Counted from the first letter of the stretch, positions 1 to 6,207 are shown. The stretch: 8,492 nucleotides of DNA from Scatosoma sp964459515 (GCA_964459515.1 CAYWML010000056.1:1-8492); one strand, 5' to 3'. Translations and numbers: made by a program. Notes: generated by a model from the sequence alone, not told the origin.

Positions 1-402
1 GGGTATGGGTTTCAAGCCTGCGTTTCGCGACAAGCCTTGCGGCTTTCCGCGAGATTGCCGCGTCGCTTTGCTCCTCGCAATGACGAGGAAAGGCGGACAT
101 GTGGGTATGGGTTTCAAGCCTGCGTTTCGCGACAAGCCTTGCGGCTTTCCGCGAGATTGCCGCGTCGCTTTGCTCCTCGCAATGACGAGGAAAGGCGGAC
201 GTGTGGGTATGGGTTTCAAGCCTGCGTTTCGCGGCAAGCCTTGCGGCTTTCCGCGAGATAGCCGCGTCGCTTTGCTCCTCGCAATGACGAGGAAAGGCGG
301 ACATGTGGGTATGGGTTTCAAGCCTGCGTTTCGCGACAAGCCTTGCGGCTTTCCGCGAGATCGCCGCGTCGCTTTGCTCCTCGCAATGACGAGGAAGGCG
401 GA
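1..402. repeat. Four tandem copies of a 102-bp repeat
   Basis: Copies begin at 1, 103, 205 and 307, an exact 102-bp period; the fourth loses one A near 393 and diverges after about 402. Copies 1 and 2 differ at one base, copies 3 and 4 at two or three. Each copy can fold twice: TCGCG-AAGCC/GGCTT-CGCGA around a TTGC loop (about 26-51 in copy 1), and TCCTCG/CGAGGA around CAATGA (about 72-89). The reverse strand contains GTCATTGCGAGGAGCAAAGC, which resembles, from memory, a dispersed intergenic repeat known from many bacterial genomes. The array may extend left of the window. No transposase or unique spacers are present. It starts about 11 bp after the stop of the leftward phosphoribosyltransferase gene, so the first hairpin of each copy could act on that transcript's 3' end (inference). 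Confidence 0.93.
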
Positions 403-412
403 AACGGGGGCT

Positions 413-952
413 TTACTCGAAAACGGGGATTGTAGCAAGGTAGAGTACGTCCTCGCGATCTGCCGCTTCGCCTTCCGCGAGAACGAAAGCCTTTTTGTGG
501 ATAATGCCGCCTGCTTTTTCCACCAACGCTTCTAAGCCGCTGAGCGACGCGCCCGTGGATACCACGTCGTCTACGATACCGACTTTTTTGCCGGCGATGA
601 GGTCTACGTCGTGCTTGGAAAGGTAGAGCTTTTGCGCTTTACCCGTCGTGATGGAGGACTCGATTTCCACTTCGATGCCGTCCTGCATATACAATTTCTT
701 GCTCTTGCGCGCCACCGCATAGTACCGCTGCCCTAATTCCCGCGCGGCGCAGTGCGTCAACTGTAACCCTTTCGATTCCGCCGTGATCAGCACTTCGCAA
801 TCACCGAGAAGCTTGGCAAGCTCCTTGCCACAATGCTCGGTCAGCGCGCTGTCGCCGTGCAGATTGAAAAAAGCAATTCCCACGCCGTTCGGCAACGTGA
901 GAACGGGAAGGTCTGCTTTGAAACCGCAAATATCTACCGTATGAACTCTCAT
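413..952 (-). CDS. Adenine phosphoribosyltransferase-like purine salvage enzyme
   Basis: A 179-residue type I phosphoribosyltransferase. The clear signature is the PRPP-binding loop VGIVDDVVSTGASL (residues 124-137), preceded by ESKGL (59-63), which sits where adenine phosphoribosyltransferases have their ESRGF pyrophosphate-loop motif. Length and order match Apt, which makes AMP from adenine and PRPP in the cytoplasm, but the N-terminal third is unlike standard Apt, so the base specificity (adenine, xanthine or another) is not settled. The ATG at 952 is chosen because AAAGGAG lies 9 nt upstream and a promoter with extended -10 box lies before it; the longer open frame to 1111 would run through that promoter. 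It is transcribed divergently from recX, and its 3' end abuts the tandem repeats. Confidence 0.85.
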   Translation of the reverse strand: MRVHTVDICGFKADLPVLTLPNGVGIAFFNLHGDSALTEHCGKELAKLLGDCEVLITAESKGLQLTHCAARELGQRYYAVARKSKKLYMQDGIEVEIESSITTGKAQKLYLSKHDVDLIAGKKVGIVDDVVSTGASLSGLEALVEKAGGIIHKKAFVLAEGEAADREDVLYLATIPVFE

Positions 953-988
953 GGTAAAACGCTCCTTTATTGTTACGCTTATACGGGT

Positions 989-1017
989 ATTGTAGCATAT
1001 TTTTTCGGAAAAGTAAA
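989..1017 (-). promoter_or_regulatory. Promoter of the phosphoribosyltransferase gene
   Basis: Read on the minus strand: -35 TTTACT (1017-1012), 17-bp spacer, and extended -10 TGC-TACAAT with the hexamer at 994-989. Transcription would start near 982, giving a leader of about 30 nt that contains the AAAGGAG ribosome binding site (968-962). The spacing and TG extension fit the housekeeping sigma factor. Confidence 0.75.
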
Positions 1018-1030
1018 CAGACGACGGGGG

Positions 1031-1062
1031 ATTTTGCAAAAAAGCGTAAAAAAAGTTTTTTT
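1031..1062. promoter_or_regulatory. Two palindromes between divergent promoters
   Basis: TTTTGCAAAA (1032-1041) is a perfect 10-bp palindrome, and A7-G-T7 (1048-1062) is a perfect odd palindrome 6 bp further on. They lie between the back-to-back promoters of the phosphoribosyltransferase gene and recX. They could bind a regulator, curve the DNA, or act as an UP element for the leftward promoter, whose -35 box is 14 bp away. A weak chance fold is also possible in such A/T runs. No known operator is recognised. Confidence 0.3.
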
Positions 1063-1090
1063 CGGCGGTACGGAAAGGCGCGGCGGCAGG

Positions 1091-1119
1091 TTGACTTTTT
1101 TCGCGGCGCACGCTATAAT
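1091..1119 (+). promoter_or_regulatory. Promoter of the recX-birA-nnrD operon
   Basis: TTGACT (1091-1096), a 17-bp spacer, then a perfect TATAAT (1114-1119): a strong housekeeping promoter. The start would fall near 1126, only about 13 nt before the recX ATG, so the AAGGAGGGG ribosome binding site (1127-1135) would be at the very 5' end of the mRNA. Confidence 0.85.
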
Positions 1120-1138
1120 ATTAGGCAAGGAGGGGCGT

Positions 1139-1762
1139 ATGAACGAGATAACGGAAATTTCGCCGCAGGTGAAAGACAAACGGCGTTGCAACGTGTATGT
1201 GGACGGGCGATTTTGTTGCGGACTCACGCTGGAAACGGTAGTGCGCGGCAGGCTGAAAGTCGGGCAGACGGTGACGGCGGAGCGGTTGGCGGAATTGCAA
1301 CTCGAAAGCGAGAAACATACTGCGCTCGATAAAGCGTTGTCCCATTTGTCCGCAACGCGCAAAACCGAACGGGAGATGCGCGATTTTCTTGCGAAAAAAG
1401 GCTATTTGCCCGCCGTGGCGGATTATGTTACGGAAAAATTGCGCGCGTACGATCTTCTCGACGACGGCGCGTACGCCGAAGCGTATACCGAACAGGCGGT
1501 CCGCACGAAAGGCGGCCGTTTGATCCGCGCGGAGCTAAGGCGCAAGGGCGTGGGGGACGAAGCCATCGACGCGGCGTTGTCGGCGGTTTCCGAAGAACAG
1601 ACTTTGTCGGCGGCGAAAACGCTCTTGGAAAAGTATATGCGCGGCAAGGAAACGACCGTGCAAAATTTGCAGAAAGCGTATCAATATTTATTGCGGAAAG
1701 GTTTCGATTACGAAACGACGAAAAGCGCGTTGGCAGAACTTGGCGAATTGTATGAAGAATAG
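1139..1762 (+). CDS. recX: Regulatory protein RecX
   Basis: A 207-residue RecX-family protein, which binds RecA filaments and limits recombination and the SOS response. The N-terminal 60 residues form the extension typical of Bacillota RecX (NVYVDGRF at 18-25). From about 61 follow the three-helix RecX repeats: ALDKALSHLSATRKTEREM then DFLAKKGY (82-89), LDDGAYAEAYTEQAV and KGGRLIRAELRRKGV (124-138), and a final repeat around YQYLLRKGFDYE (181-192). The ATG at 1139 has AAGGAGG 5 nt upstream and a near-consensus promoter just before it; the open frame upstream to 833 runs through that promoter and the antisense phosphoribosyltransferase gene, so it is not used. It is first in an operon with birA and nnrD. 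I see no convincing LexA box in the promoter, though only by eye. Confidence 0.93.
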   Translation: MNEITEISPQVKDKRRCNVYVDGRFCCGLTLETVVRGRLKVGQTVTAERLAELQLESEKHTALDKALSHLSATRKTEREMRDFLAKKGYLPAVADYVTEKLRAYDLLDDGAYAEAYTEQAVRTKGGRLIRAELRRKGVGDEAIDAALSAVSEEQTLSAAKTLLEKYMRGKETTVQNLQKAYQYLLRKGFDYETTKSALAELGELYEE

Positions 1763-1775
1763 GGGCAGGTGTGTC

Positions 1776-2486
1776 TTGAACGAAAAAATCGAAATAGAAC
1801 GGTTCGACGAAATCGATTCGACGAACGCATATGCGAAAGAGAAAATCGCCGGCGGGCACGAGAGAATCGTCGTTGCCAAGCGGCAGACGGGCGGCAGAGG
1901 TACGAAAGGGCGGTCTTTTTCTTCGGAAGAGGGCGGCGTATATCTTTCTCGCTTGTCTTTTCCGTCGGACTTGCCTGCGCGGGCGGCGTTTACGATTATG
2001 GCGGAGGCGGCGGTTGCCGTGTGCGAAACGTTGCGCCGTTTCGGTTTGCGCCCCGTAATCAAATGGGCGAACGATATTCACGTGAACGGCAAAAAAATTT
2101 GCGGCATATTGATCGAAAACGTGCTTTCCGGAAAATTCGTGCGCTCGTCGATCGTCGGGATCGGGTTGAATGTCAACAACGCTTTGCCGCCCGAATTGGC
2201 GGACATCGCCACGAGCATACGGCTGGAAACAGGCAAGACGTTTTCGACGGAAGAAGTCACCGCGGCGTTGATAAAGGAGCTTTCCAAACCGCATTCCATG
2301 GCGGCGTATCGGGCGTATCTCGGCTATATGGGGGAGCGCGCCGTTTTGCTCTTCGCGGACGGCGCAAAGGAGGCAACGTTGCTTTCTGTGGACGATACGG
2401 GCGGTTTGCTGGTGCGGATTGAGGAGGAAATACGACGGGTGACGGCGGCGGAAGTTTCCGTGCGCGTCGCGAAGGAGAAAGTATGA
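1776..2486 (+). CDS. birA: Biotin--[acetyl-CoA-carboxylase] ligase
   Basis: This cytoplasmic enzyme makes biotinyl-5'-AMP and transfers biotin to a lysine of carboxylase carrier domains. The 236-residue form seen here has STN (15-17), the biotin-binding GRGTKGR (40-46), KWANDI (96-101; usually KWPND), the catalytic-lysine motif K107-ICGILIE, and GIGLNVN (128-134), followed by a C-terminal SH3-like domain (about 186-236). It lacks the N-terminal winged helix of repressor-type BirA, so it should be a monofunctional ligase that does not bind DNA. The start is uncertain: TTG at 1776 gives a typical N-terminus and has AGGGGCAGG upstream; ATG at 1752 adds eight residues and overlaps recX by 11 bp but has no ribosome binding site. 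The stop overlaps the nnrD ATG (ATGA), suggesting coupled translation. Confidence 0.93.
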   Translation: MNEKIEIERFDEIDSTNAYAKEKIAGGHERIVVAKRQTGGRGTKGRSFSSEEGGVYLSRLSFPSDLPARAAFTIMAEAAVAVCETLRRFGLRPVIKWANDIHVNGKKICGILIENVLSGKFVRSSIVGIGLNVNNALPPELADIATSIRLETGKTFSTEEVTAALIKELSKPHSMAAYRAYLGYMGERAVLLFADGAKEATLLSVDDTGGLLVRIEEEIRRVTAAEVSVRVAKEKV

Positions 2487-3397
2487 CGACGATTGCGGAT
2501 AAAGAGTTCGTTCGGCGTTTGTTGCCGAAACGGACGCGCGTTTCGCATAAAGGGACTTACGGCAGAGCGGCGATCGTGGGCGGCAGTATGACGTATACGG
2601 GCGCGGCGTATTTGTCGGCGGCGGCTTGTTTGCGCTCGGGCGCAGGGTACACCGCGTTGTTTTTGCCGCGTGAAATCTTGCCTTACTACGTGTTGCGCTT
2701 GCCCGAAGTTTTGCTTGAATGCGTTTGTGACGGGGGTAGGTATGCGTTTAACGAGGAAAACATGCAAAAGTTGCTCGCTTATGACGCCGTCGCTTACGGC
2801 ATGGGTATGGGCGTTTCCGAAGAGGTCTGTCGCGGCGCGGCATGGTTGCTTTCGCTCTACGAAGGGAAGCTTGTTTTGGATGCGGATGCGCTGAACAGCT
2901 TGGCAAAATATGCGGCGGATATACGCGCGCTGTTCCGCGCAAGCCGCGCGGACGTGATGATAACGCCGCACGTAAAGGAGTTTTCGCGGTTGACGGGGTG
3001 CACCGTCGAAAAAATAGCCGCCGCGCTTTCGGATTCGGCGACGGCTTGGGCTGCGGAAAACGGCGCGACGGTGGTTTTGAAAAGTTATTATACGGCGATT
3101 TCGGACGGGGCGAAGAGCTATCTTTCCGAAACGGGAAATTCCGGGCAGGCGAAAGGCGGCAGCGGCGACGTGCTTTCGGGGGTATTGGTCGGGCTTTGCG
3201 CCATGGGCGCGCCCACGCTTTCCGCCGGAATCTGCGGCGCGTATTTGACGGGCAAGGCGGCGGAGATTGCCGTGCGAAAAACGGGAGAATACGCCTTGAC
3301 GGCGAGCGACGTTATTGCTTCGCTCGGCAGCGCGTTTTTATTCGTGACCGAGCACGCGCGCGAGGAGCGCGATGATGAGCAAGACGAAACCGAATAG
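2483..3397 (+). CDS. nnrD: ADP-dependent NAD(P)H-hydrate dehydratase
   Basis: A 304-residue ribokinase-fold enzyme of the CARKD/YjeF C-terminal family. It repairs hydrated NADH and NADPH, formed by heat or by glyceraldehyde-3-phosphate dehydrogenase side reaction, at the expense of ADP. Motifs in order: HKGTYGR (22-28), GAAYLSAAACLRSGAGY (40-56), LDADALN (132-138), TPHVKEFSRL (161-170), VVLK (197-200), and the nucleotide-binding anion-hole motif GQAKGGSGDVLSG (221-233) with the catalytic Asp at 229, then YALTASDVI near 270-278. The partner NnrE epimerase domain, often fused at the N-terminus, is absent, so the epimerase must be encoded elsewhere or be missing. AAGGAG lies 5 nt before the ATG, which overlaps the birA stop. 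The acidic C-terminal tail (about 292-304) is encoded in DNA that also encodes the end of the convergent membrane protein gene. Confidence 0.93.
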   Translation: MTTIADKEFVRRLLPKRTRVSHKGTYGRAAIVGGSMTYTGAAYLSAAACLRSGAGYTALFLPREILPYYVLRLPEVLLECVCDGGRYAFNEENMQKLLAYDAVAYGMGMGVSEEVCRGAAWLLSLYEGKLVLDADALNSLAKYAADIRALFRASRADVMITPHVKEFSRLTGCTVEKIAAALSDSATAWAAENGATVVLKSYYTAISDGAKSYLSETGNSGQAKGGSGDVLSGVLVGLCAMGAPTLSAGICGAYLTGKAAEIAVRKTGEYALTASDVIASLGSAFLFVTEHAREERDDEQDETE

Positions 3398-4123
3398 GAG
3401 ATAGTATCGCGGAAAGGGGGAGAGTAGGGAGGAGAGCAACAGCAATCCGCCTGCGGTGAGATATCGTTTCGCGCTGTCTTGCGAGAAACACAGTCGCAGT
3501 CGGCGACGGCGTTTTTCTTCGCGTGGCGGCTCGCCTAAATAGACTTCGGGCAGTTTGTCGTTTTGTTTTAAGTAGCGGTAGACTTCGTCGCCCGTTTGTA
3601 CGGCAATGCCGAGCGTTTTGCACAGTGCGAGCGCGCCCTCCTCGATAGCGGCGCAGAAGAGCGTGCGCTGCTTGCCCGTGCTCAGGCGCGAAAGGGCGGC
3701 GACTTCGTCGGCTGTGACGGGTTGCAGACGGAAATGCAGAAAATAAAATTCATTCGGCGTATGCAAACGTAATTTCCCGAAGCGGCGCACGGGTTGCGCG
3801 ATGTCTTGCGGCAACGGCTTGTTCGTCGGAGAGCGTTCTGAAAACGCGTTTCGGAAAAAGTCGGTTTTTGCGTCGTCGCTCAATAGGGCGAGGTGGAGCA
3901 GGAGCTTTTCTTTTTCCGCTTCGTCGGAGCGTTTCAGAAAGACGATTTTACGCCGACTTTGGCGATAGGCGGCGAACGCCGCGGCAAGCAGAACGCCGCA
4001 GACGACGCCGAGCGCGACGGCGACGAAAAAGCTTGCGCCGAGGTAACGGAAAAGACAGAGCGCGAACAGCGCGCCTGCTAAAAAAGTGAAAATAACGTCG
4101 GAAATAAAGGCTGATTTTTTCAT
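3338..4123 (-). CDS. Unrecognised four-helix membrane protein
   Basis: A 261-residue protein that I do not recognise. Two hydrophobic segments at the N-terminus (about 8-27 and 30-53) and two at the C-terminus (about 221-236 and 240-257) flank a soluble middle of about 165 residues, probably cytoplasmic since arginine and lysine clusters border it (RQSRRK, EEKRRRRLR). Within the middle, residues 153-190 (beta strand TLFCAA, then EEGALALCKTLGIAVQTGDEVYRYL) resemble the last strand-helix-strand-helix of Mrr-type restriction-endonuclease-like folds, but no full catalytic D-x(n)-ExK is evident. The ATG at 4123 is preferred because it begins the first hydrophobic segment; no Shine-Dalgarno sequence precedes it. 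The frame stays open upstream, but only through the antisense nadD promoter. The 3' end overlaps nnrD by 60 bp. Confidence 0.8.
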   Translation of the reverse strand: MKKSAFISDVIFTFLAGALFALCLFRYLGASFFVAVALGVVCGVLLAAAFAAYRQSRRKIVFLKRSDEAEKEKLLLHLALLSDDAKTDFFRNAFSERSPTNKPLPQDIAQPVRRFGKLRLHTPNEFYFLHFRLQPVTADEVAALSRLSTGKQRTLFCAAIEEGALALCKTLGIAVQTGDEVYRYLKQNDKLPEVYLGEPPREEKRRRRLRLCFSQDSAKRYLTAGGLLLLSSLLSPFPRYYLLFGFVLLIIALLARVLGHE

Positions 4124-4158
4124 ATCGATATTTTTGACGAAATTTTCGCGTTTTAGAC

Positions 4159-4187
4159 TTGAAAAAAGTAAAAAAATATAGTATACT
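4159..4187 (+). promoter_or_regulatory. Promoter of nadD-yqeK, with a symmetric -10 box
   Basis: TTGAAA (4159-4164), 17-bp spacer, TATACT (4182-4187); start expected near 4194, then AAAGGAAGG (4205-4213) before the GTG. The -10 lies inside AGTATACT (4180-4187), its own reverse complement, so the same bases form a TATACT on the minus strand (4185-4180), pointing toward the divergent membrane protein gene. The minus-strand -35 (CTTTCT, 4208-4203) is poor. Confidence 0.75.
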
Positions 4188-4219
4188 GTACGTAATAAGA
4201 TAAGAAAGGAAGGCGTATC

Positions 4220-5389
4220 GTGAAAATCGGTATTTTCGGCGGATCGTTCGATCCCGTGCATAAAGAACACGTCGCGGCGGCGCGTGCGGCAATCGCTTGT
4301 TTGGATTTGGACAAGCTTTTTGTCGTTCCGGCGCGAAAACCGCCGCATAAACCGAGCCGCGTTTTGACGTCGAACGCCGCCCGTTTGGAAATGTGCCGCT
4401 TGGGATTTGCCGAAGTTCCGAAAACGGAAGTTTGCGATTACGAGCTGTCGCAAGAGGAAACGAGTTATACCTATCTTACCTGTCGCTATTTTCGGGAACG
4501 CTTTCCCGAGGCGGAGCTGTTTTGGCTGGTCGGCACGGATATGTTGCGCGATTTTCCGACGTGGCGTTGCCCCGAAGAGATTTTGAAAAACGTTACGCTT
4601 GCCGTTTGCGGCAGGAATGAAAAAGACGAATGGCAGGCGGCGGAACAGGCGAATTTTTCGGATAAATTCGGCAAAAAATTTGCGCGCGTGACGTATAACG
4701 GCGCGGACATTTCTTCTACGCGAATTCGTGTTTTGGCAGGGGCAGGTATGCGTTTAATCGAGTATACGCCTGCTCCCGTCGCGGCGTATATCGAGCGGAA
4801 AGGCTTGTATAAGCTCGTCGGTGCGCAAGAAGCGTTGGCGTTGGAAAACGAAGCGCGCCGCGCGCATAGTTTGCGTGTGGCGGAAACGGCGGCTGCGCGT
4901 GCTTTAATGTTGCGTATTCCCGAACAGACGGCGGTACAAGCGGCTTTGTTGCACGATTGTGCGAAAAATCTTGCGGCGGATTCCCCTTATCTCGTCGGGT
5001 TTTCCGCGCCGAGCGCGTGGGGCGAAGTGCCGCCGAGTGTGTTGCATCAATTCGCAGGGGTGTACGTGGCGGAAAAGCGACTCGGCGTGAACGACGAGGA
5101 CGTGTTGAACGCCGTGCGGTATCATACGAGCGGCAGACCTGCCATGAGCGAATTGGAAAAATTGATTTTTCTTTCGGATATGTTGGAGGACGGGCGCGCT
5201 TACGAGGGCGTGGATGAACTGCGGCGTTTGTTTTGGGGAACGGGCGGCTTGGACGCGTGCTTACGCGAGGCGTTGCGGCGTACGATAGAATTTTTGGAAA
5301 AACGGGGCGCGGCGGTATATCCGTTGACGCGTCTCGCAGAAGCGTATTATAAAAAAACGGAGGTTTTATATGGCGGAAATAACGAGTAA
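4220..5389 (+). CDS. nadD: NadD-YqeK fusion: nicotinate-nucleotide adenylyltransferase and HD-domain phosphohydrolase
   Basis: A 389-residue two-domain cytoplasmic protein. Residues 1-198 are NadD, which makes deamido-NAD from nicotinate mononucleotide and ATP: GIFGGSFDPVHKEH (4-17; the usual HxGH reads H14-K-E-H17), PARKPPHK, VGTDML (104-109) and ISSTRIR (164-170). Residues 207-389 match YqeK, an HD-domain enzyme that splits diadenosine tetraphosphate symmetrically: H216, the metal-binding HD pair H245-D246 in LLHDCAK, H276, H302 and D320 in FLSDMLED. These are separate adjacent genes in Bacillus subtilis. The GTG start is supported by AAAGGAAGG upstream and by MKIGIFGG being the usual NadD N-terminus. 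The reading frame is continuous, with no frameshift at the junction (about 198-210). The end overlaps rsfS by 20 bp. Confidence 0.95.
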   Translation: MKIGIFGGSFDPVHKEHVAAARAAIACLDLDKLFVVPARKPPHKPSRVLTSNAARLEMCRLGFAEVPKTEVCDYELSQEETSYTYLTCRYFRERFPEAELFWLVGTDMLRDFPTWRCPEEILKNVTLAVCGRNEKDEWQAAEQANFSDKFGKKFARVTYNGADISSTRIRVLAGAGMRLIEYTPAPVAAYIERKGLYKLVGAQEALALENEARRAHSLRVAETAAARALMLRIPEQTAVQAALLHDCAKNLAADSPYLVGFSAPSAWGEVPPSVLHQFAGVYVAEKRLGVNDEDVLNAVRYHTSGRPAMSELEKLIFLSDMLEDGRAYEGVDELRRLFWGTGGLDACLREALRRTIEFLEKRGAAVYPLTRLAEAYYKKTEVLYGGNNE

Positions 5390-5765
5390 AAATTTGGCAA
5401 TTTCGATTTGCAAGGCGTTGGCGGATAAACGAGGCAAGGACATCGTTGCGCTGTACGTGCGCGAAAAAACCGACTTGTGCGATTATTTCGTAATCGCGAG
5501 CGGTAGCAACGCGCCGCAAATCCGCGCCATGGGCGAGCGCGTGGAAGAATTGGTGGAACGGGAACACGGGCTCGTTCCTTCCCGTACGGAAGGCGTGCGC
5601 GACGGGCGTTGGGCGGTCATCGATTACGGCGACGTCATCGTGCATATCTTTAACGACGAAACGCGCCTTTTTTATCATTTGGAGCGGCTTTGGACGGACG
5701 GCGGCAATCTCGAACGCTACGACGAAACCGCCGAAACGCTGTTAAGCGGCGGCGACGAAAAATAG
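5370..5765 (+). CDS. rsfS: Ribosome silencing factor RsfS
   Basis: A 131-residue RsfS/YbeB/Iojap protein. The family binds ribosomal protein L14 and blocks joining of the two ribosomal subunits, slowing translation under nutrient stress. Seen here: DYFVIASG (38-45), a helix that starts QIRAMGERVEELV, GRWAVIDYGDVIVHIF (79-94) and FYHLERLW (101-108), all characteristic; length is normal (family about 105-140). The ATG is preceded by CGGAGG with 6-nt spacing, inside the end of nadD-yqeK, so the two are almost certainly co-transcribed. The common order nadD-yqeK-(lytR)-rsfS is kept, without a lytR-type gene. The last 20 residues are a short acidic tail. No clear rho-independent terminator follows (an ACGCG/CGCGT stem at about 5772-5792 lacks a T run). 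Confidence 0.96.
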   Translation: MAEITSKNLAISICKALADKRGKDIVALYVREKTDLCDYFVIASGSNAPQIRAMGERVEELVEREHGLVPSRTEGVRDGRWAVIDYGDVIVHIFNDETRLFYHLERLWTDGGNLERYDETAETLLSGGDEK

Positions 5766-5846
5766 GGATTGACGCGGAAAATACGTCGCGTTCGCGCTTG
5801 GACGTTTTACACGGCGTTTTCTAAAATCGTGGGGGCAGGTGTGCGC

Positions 5847-6200
5847 TCACGAAGCTTTTGAGGGCGGCTCGGCAGGCGGAAAGCAAATTTGCTTCGGCTT
5901 GTCGTAGCTTGCTTTTTTTCTGCGTTGTTTGCGTTCTACGATGTAGTAGATCGGTTCGGGAGCGCGTGCCTCTTCCGTCGGCGGCTTTTGCGGCTTTTTA
6001 TCGCTTTCGGAAGGCTTGGCGGTTTTTTCCTGCTTGACGCACGCGTGCGTTTGTTTCCAGCCCAGCTTGGTAAGCTTGGCGATATGTACGGTGGCAAAAC
6101 AGAGAAAAAACAGAATAAAGCAACCGAACAGACCGAGCCACGGTGCGGCGGATAGCAATGCGGCGCGCGGAATGCGAAATGTGAAAAAGTAACGGTTCAT
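5847..6200 (-). CDS. Small single-pass membrane protein, function unknown
   Basis: A 117-residue protein I do not recognise. One long hydrophobic segment (about 12-41) follows a short N-terminus with three positive charges. The rest is a hydrophilic, proline- and lysine-rich tail (KPSESDKKPQKPPTEEARAPEP, about 62-83) ending in a compact basic patch, YYIVERKQRRKK (85-96), that looks like a short structured or binding motif. With the positive-inside rule the tail is probably cytoplasmic. The gene is convergent with rsfS (82 bp apart) and divergent from the DeoC-like gene. There is no Shine-Dalgarno sequence: the bases before the ATG are pyrimidine-rich, and a TATACT box ends 7 nt upstream. The composition looks like real coding sequence, but coding status is less certain than for its neighbours. 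Confidence 0.7.
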   Translation of the reverse strand: MNRYFFTFRIPRAALLSAAPWLGLFGCFILFFLCFATVHIAKLTKLGWKQTHACVKQEKTAKPSESDKKPQKPPTEEARAPEPIYYIVERKQRRKKASYDKPKQICFPPAEPPSKAS

Positions 6201-6207
6201 AGAGGAA

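Noticed and set aside
1..402. CRISPR array
   Set aside because: The full 102-bp unit repeats with no unique spacers between copies, and no cas genes are present.
5..535. A 176-residue open frame through the tandem repeats
   Set aside because: It exists because 102 is a multiple of three and the unit has no stop in that frame; it has no ribosome binding site and runs antisense into the phosphoribosyltransferase gene.
953..1111. N-terminal extension of the phosphoribosyltransferase
   Set aside because: The extension lies over the gene's own promoter and ribosome binding site and has no family resemblance.
833..1138. N-terminal extension of RecX
   Set aside because: It would read through the antisense gene and both promoters; the 1139 start has a strong ribosome binding site and gives the normal RecX length.
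1428..2294. A 288-residue antisense open frame over recX/birA
   Set aside because: It is an arginine-rich shadow frame produced by the codon bias of the recognised genes on the other strand.
4716..5678. A 320-residue antisense open frame over nadD-yqeK and rsfS
   Set aside because: Same cause; its composition (Arg/Pro/His-rich) is typical of shadow frames and the sense genes are certain.
5766..5846. Rho-independent terminator after rsfS
   Set aside because: Only a weak ACGCG/CGCGT stem with a 10-nt loop and no following T run is visible, so a terminator cannot be supported.
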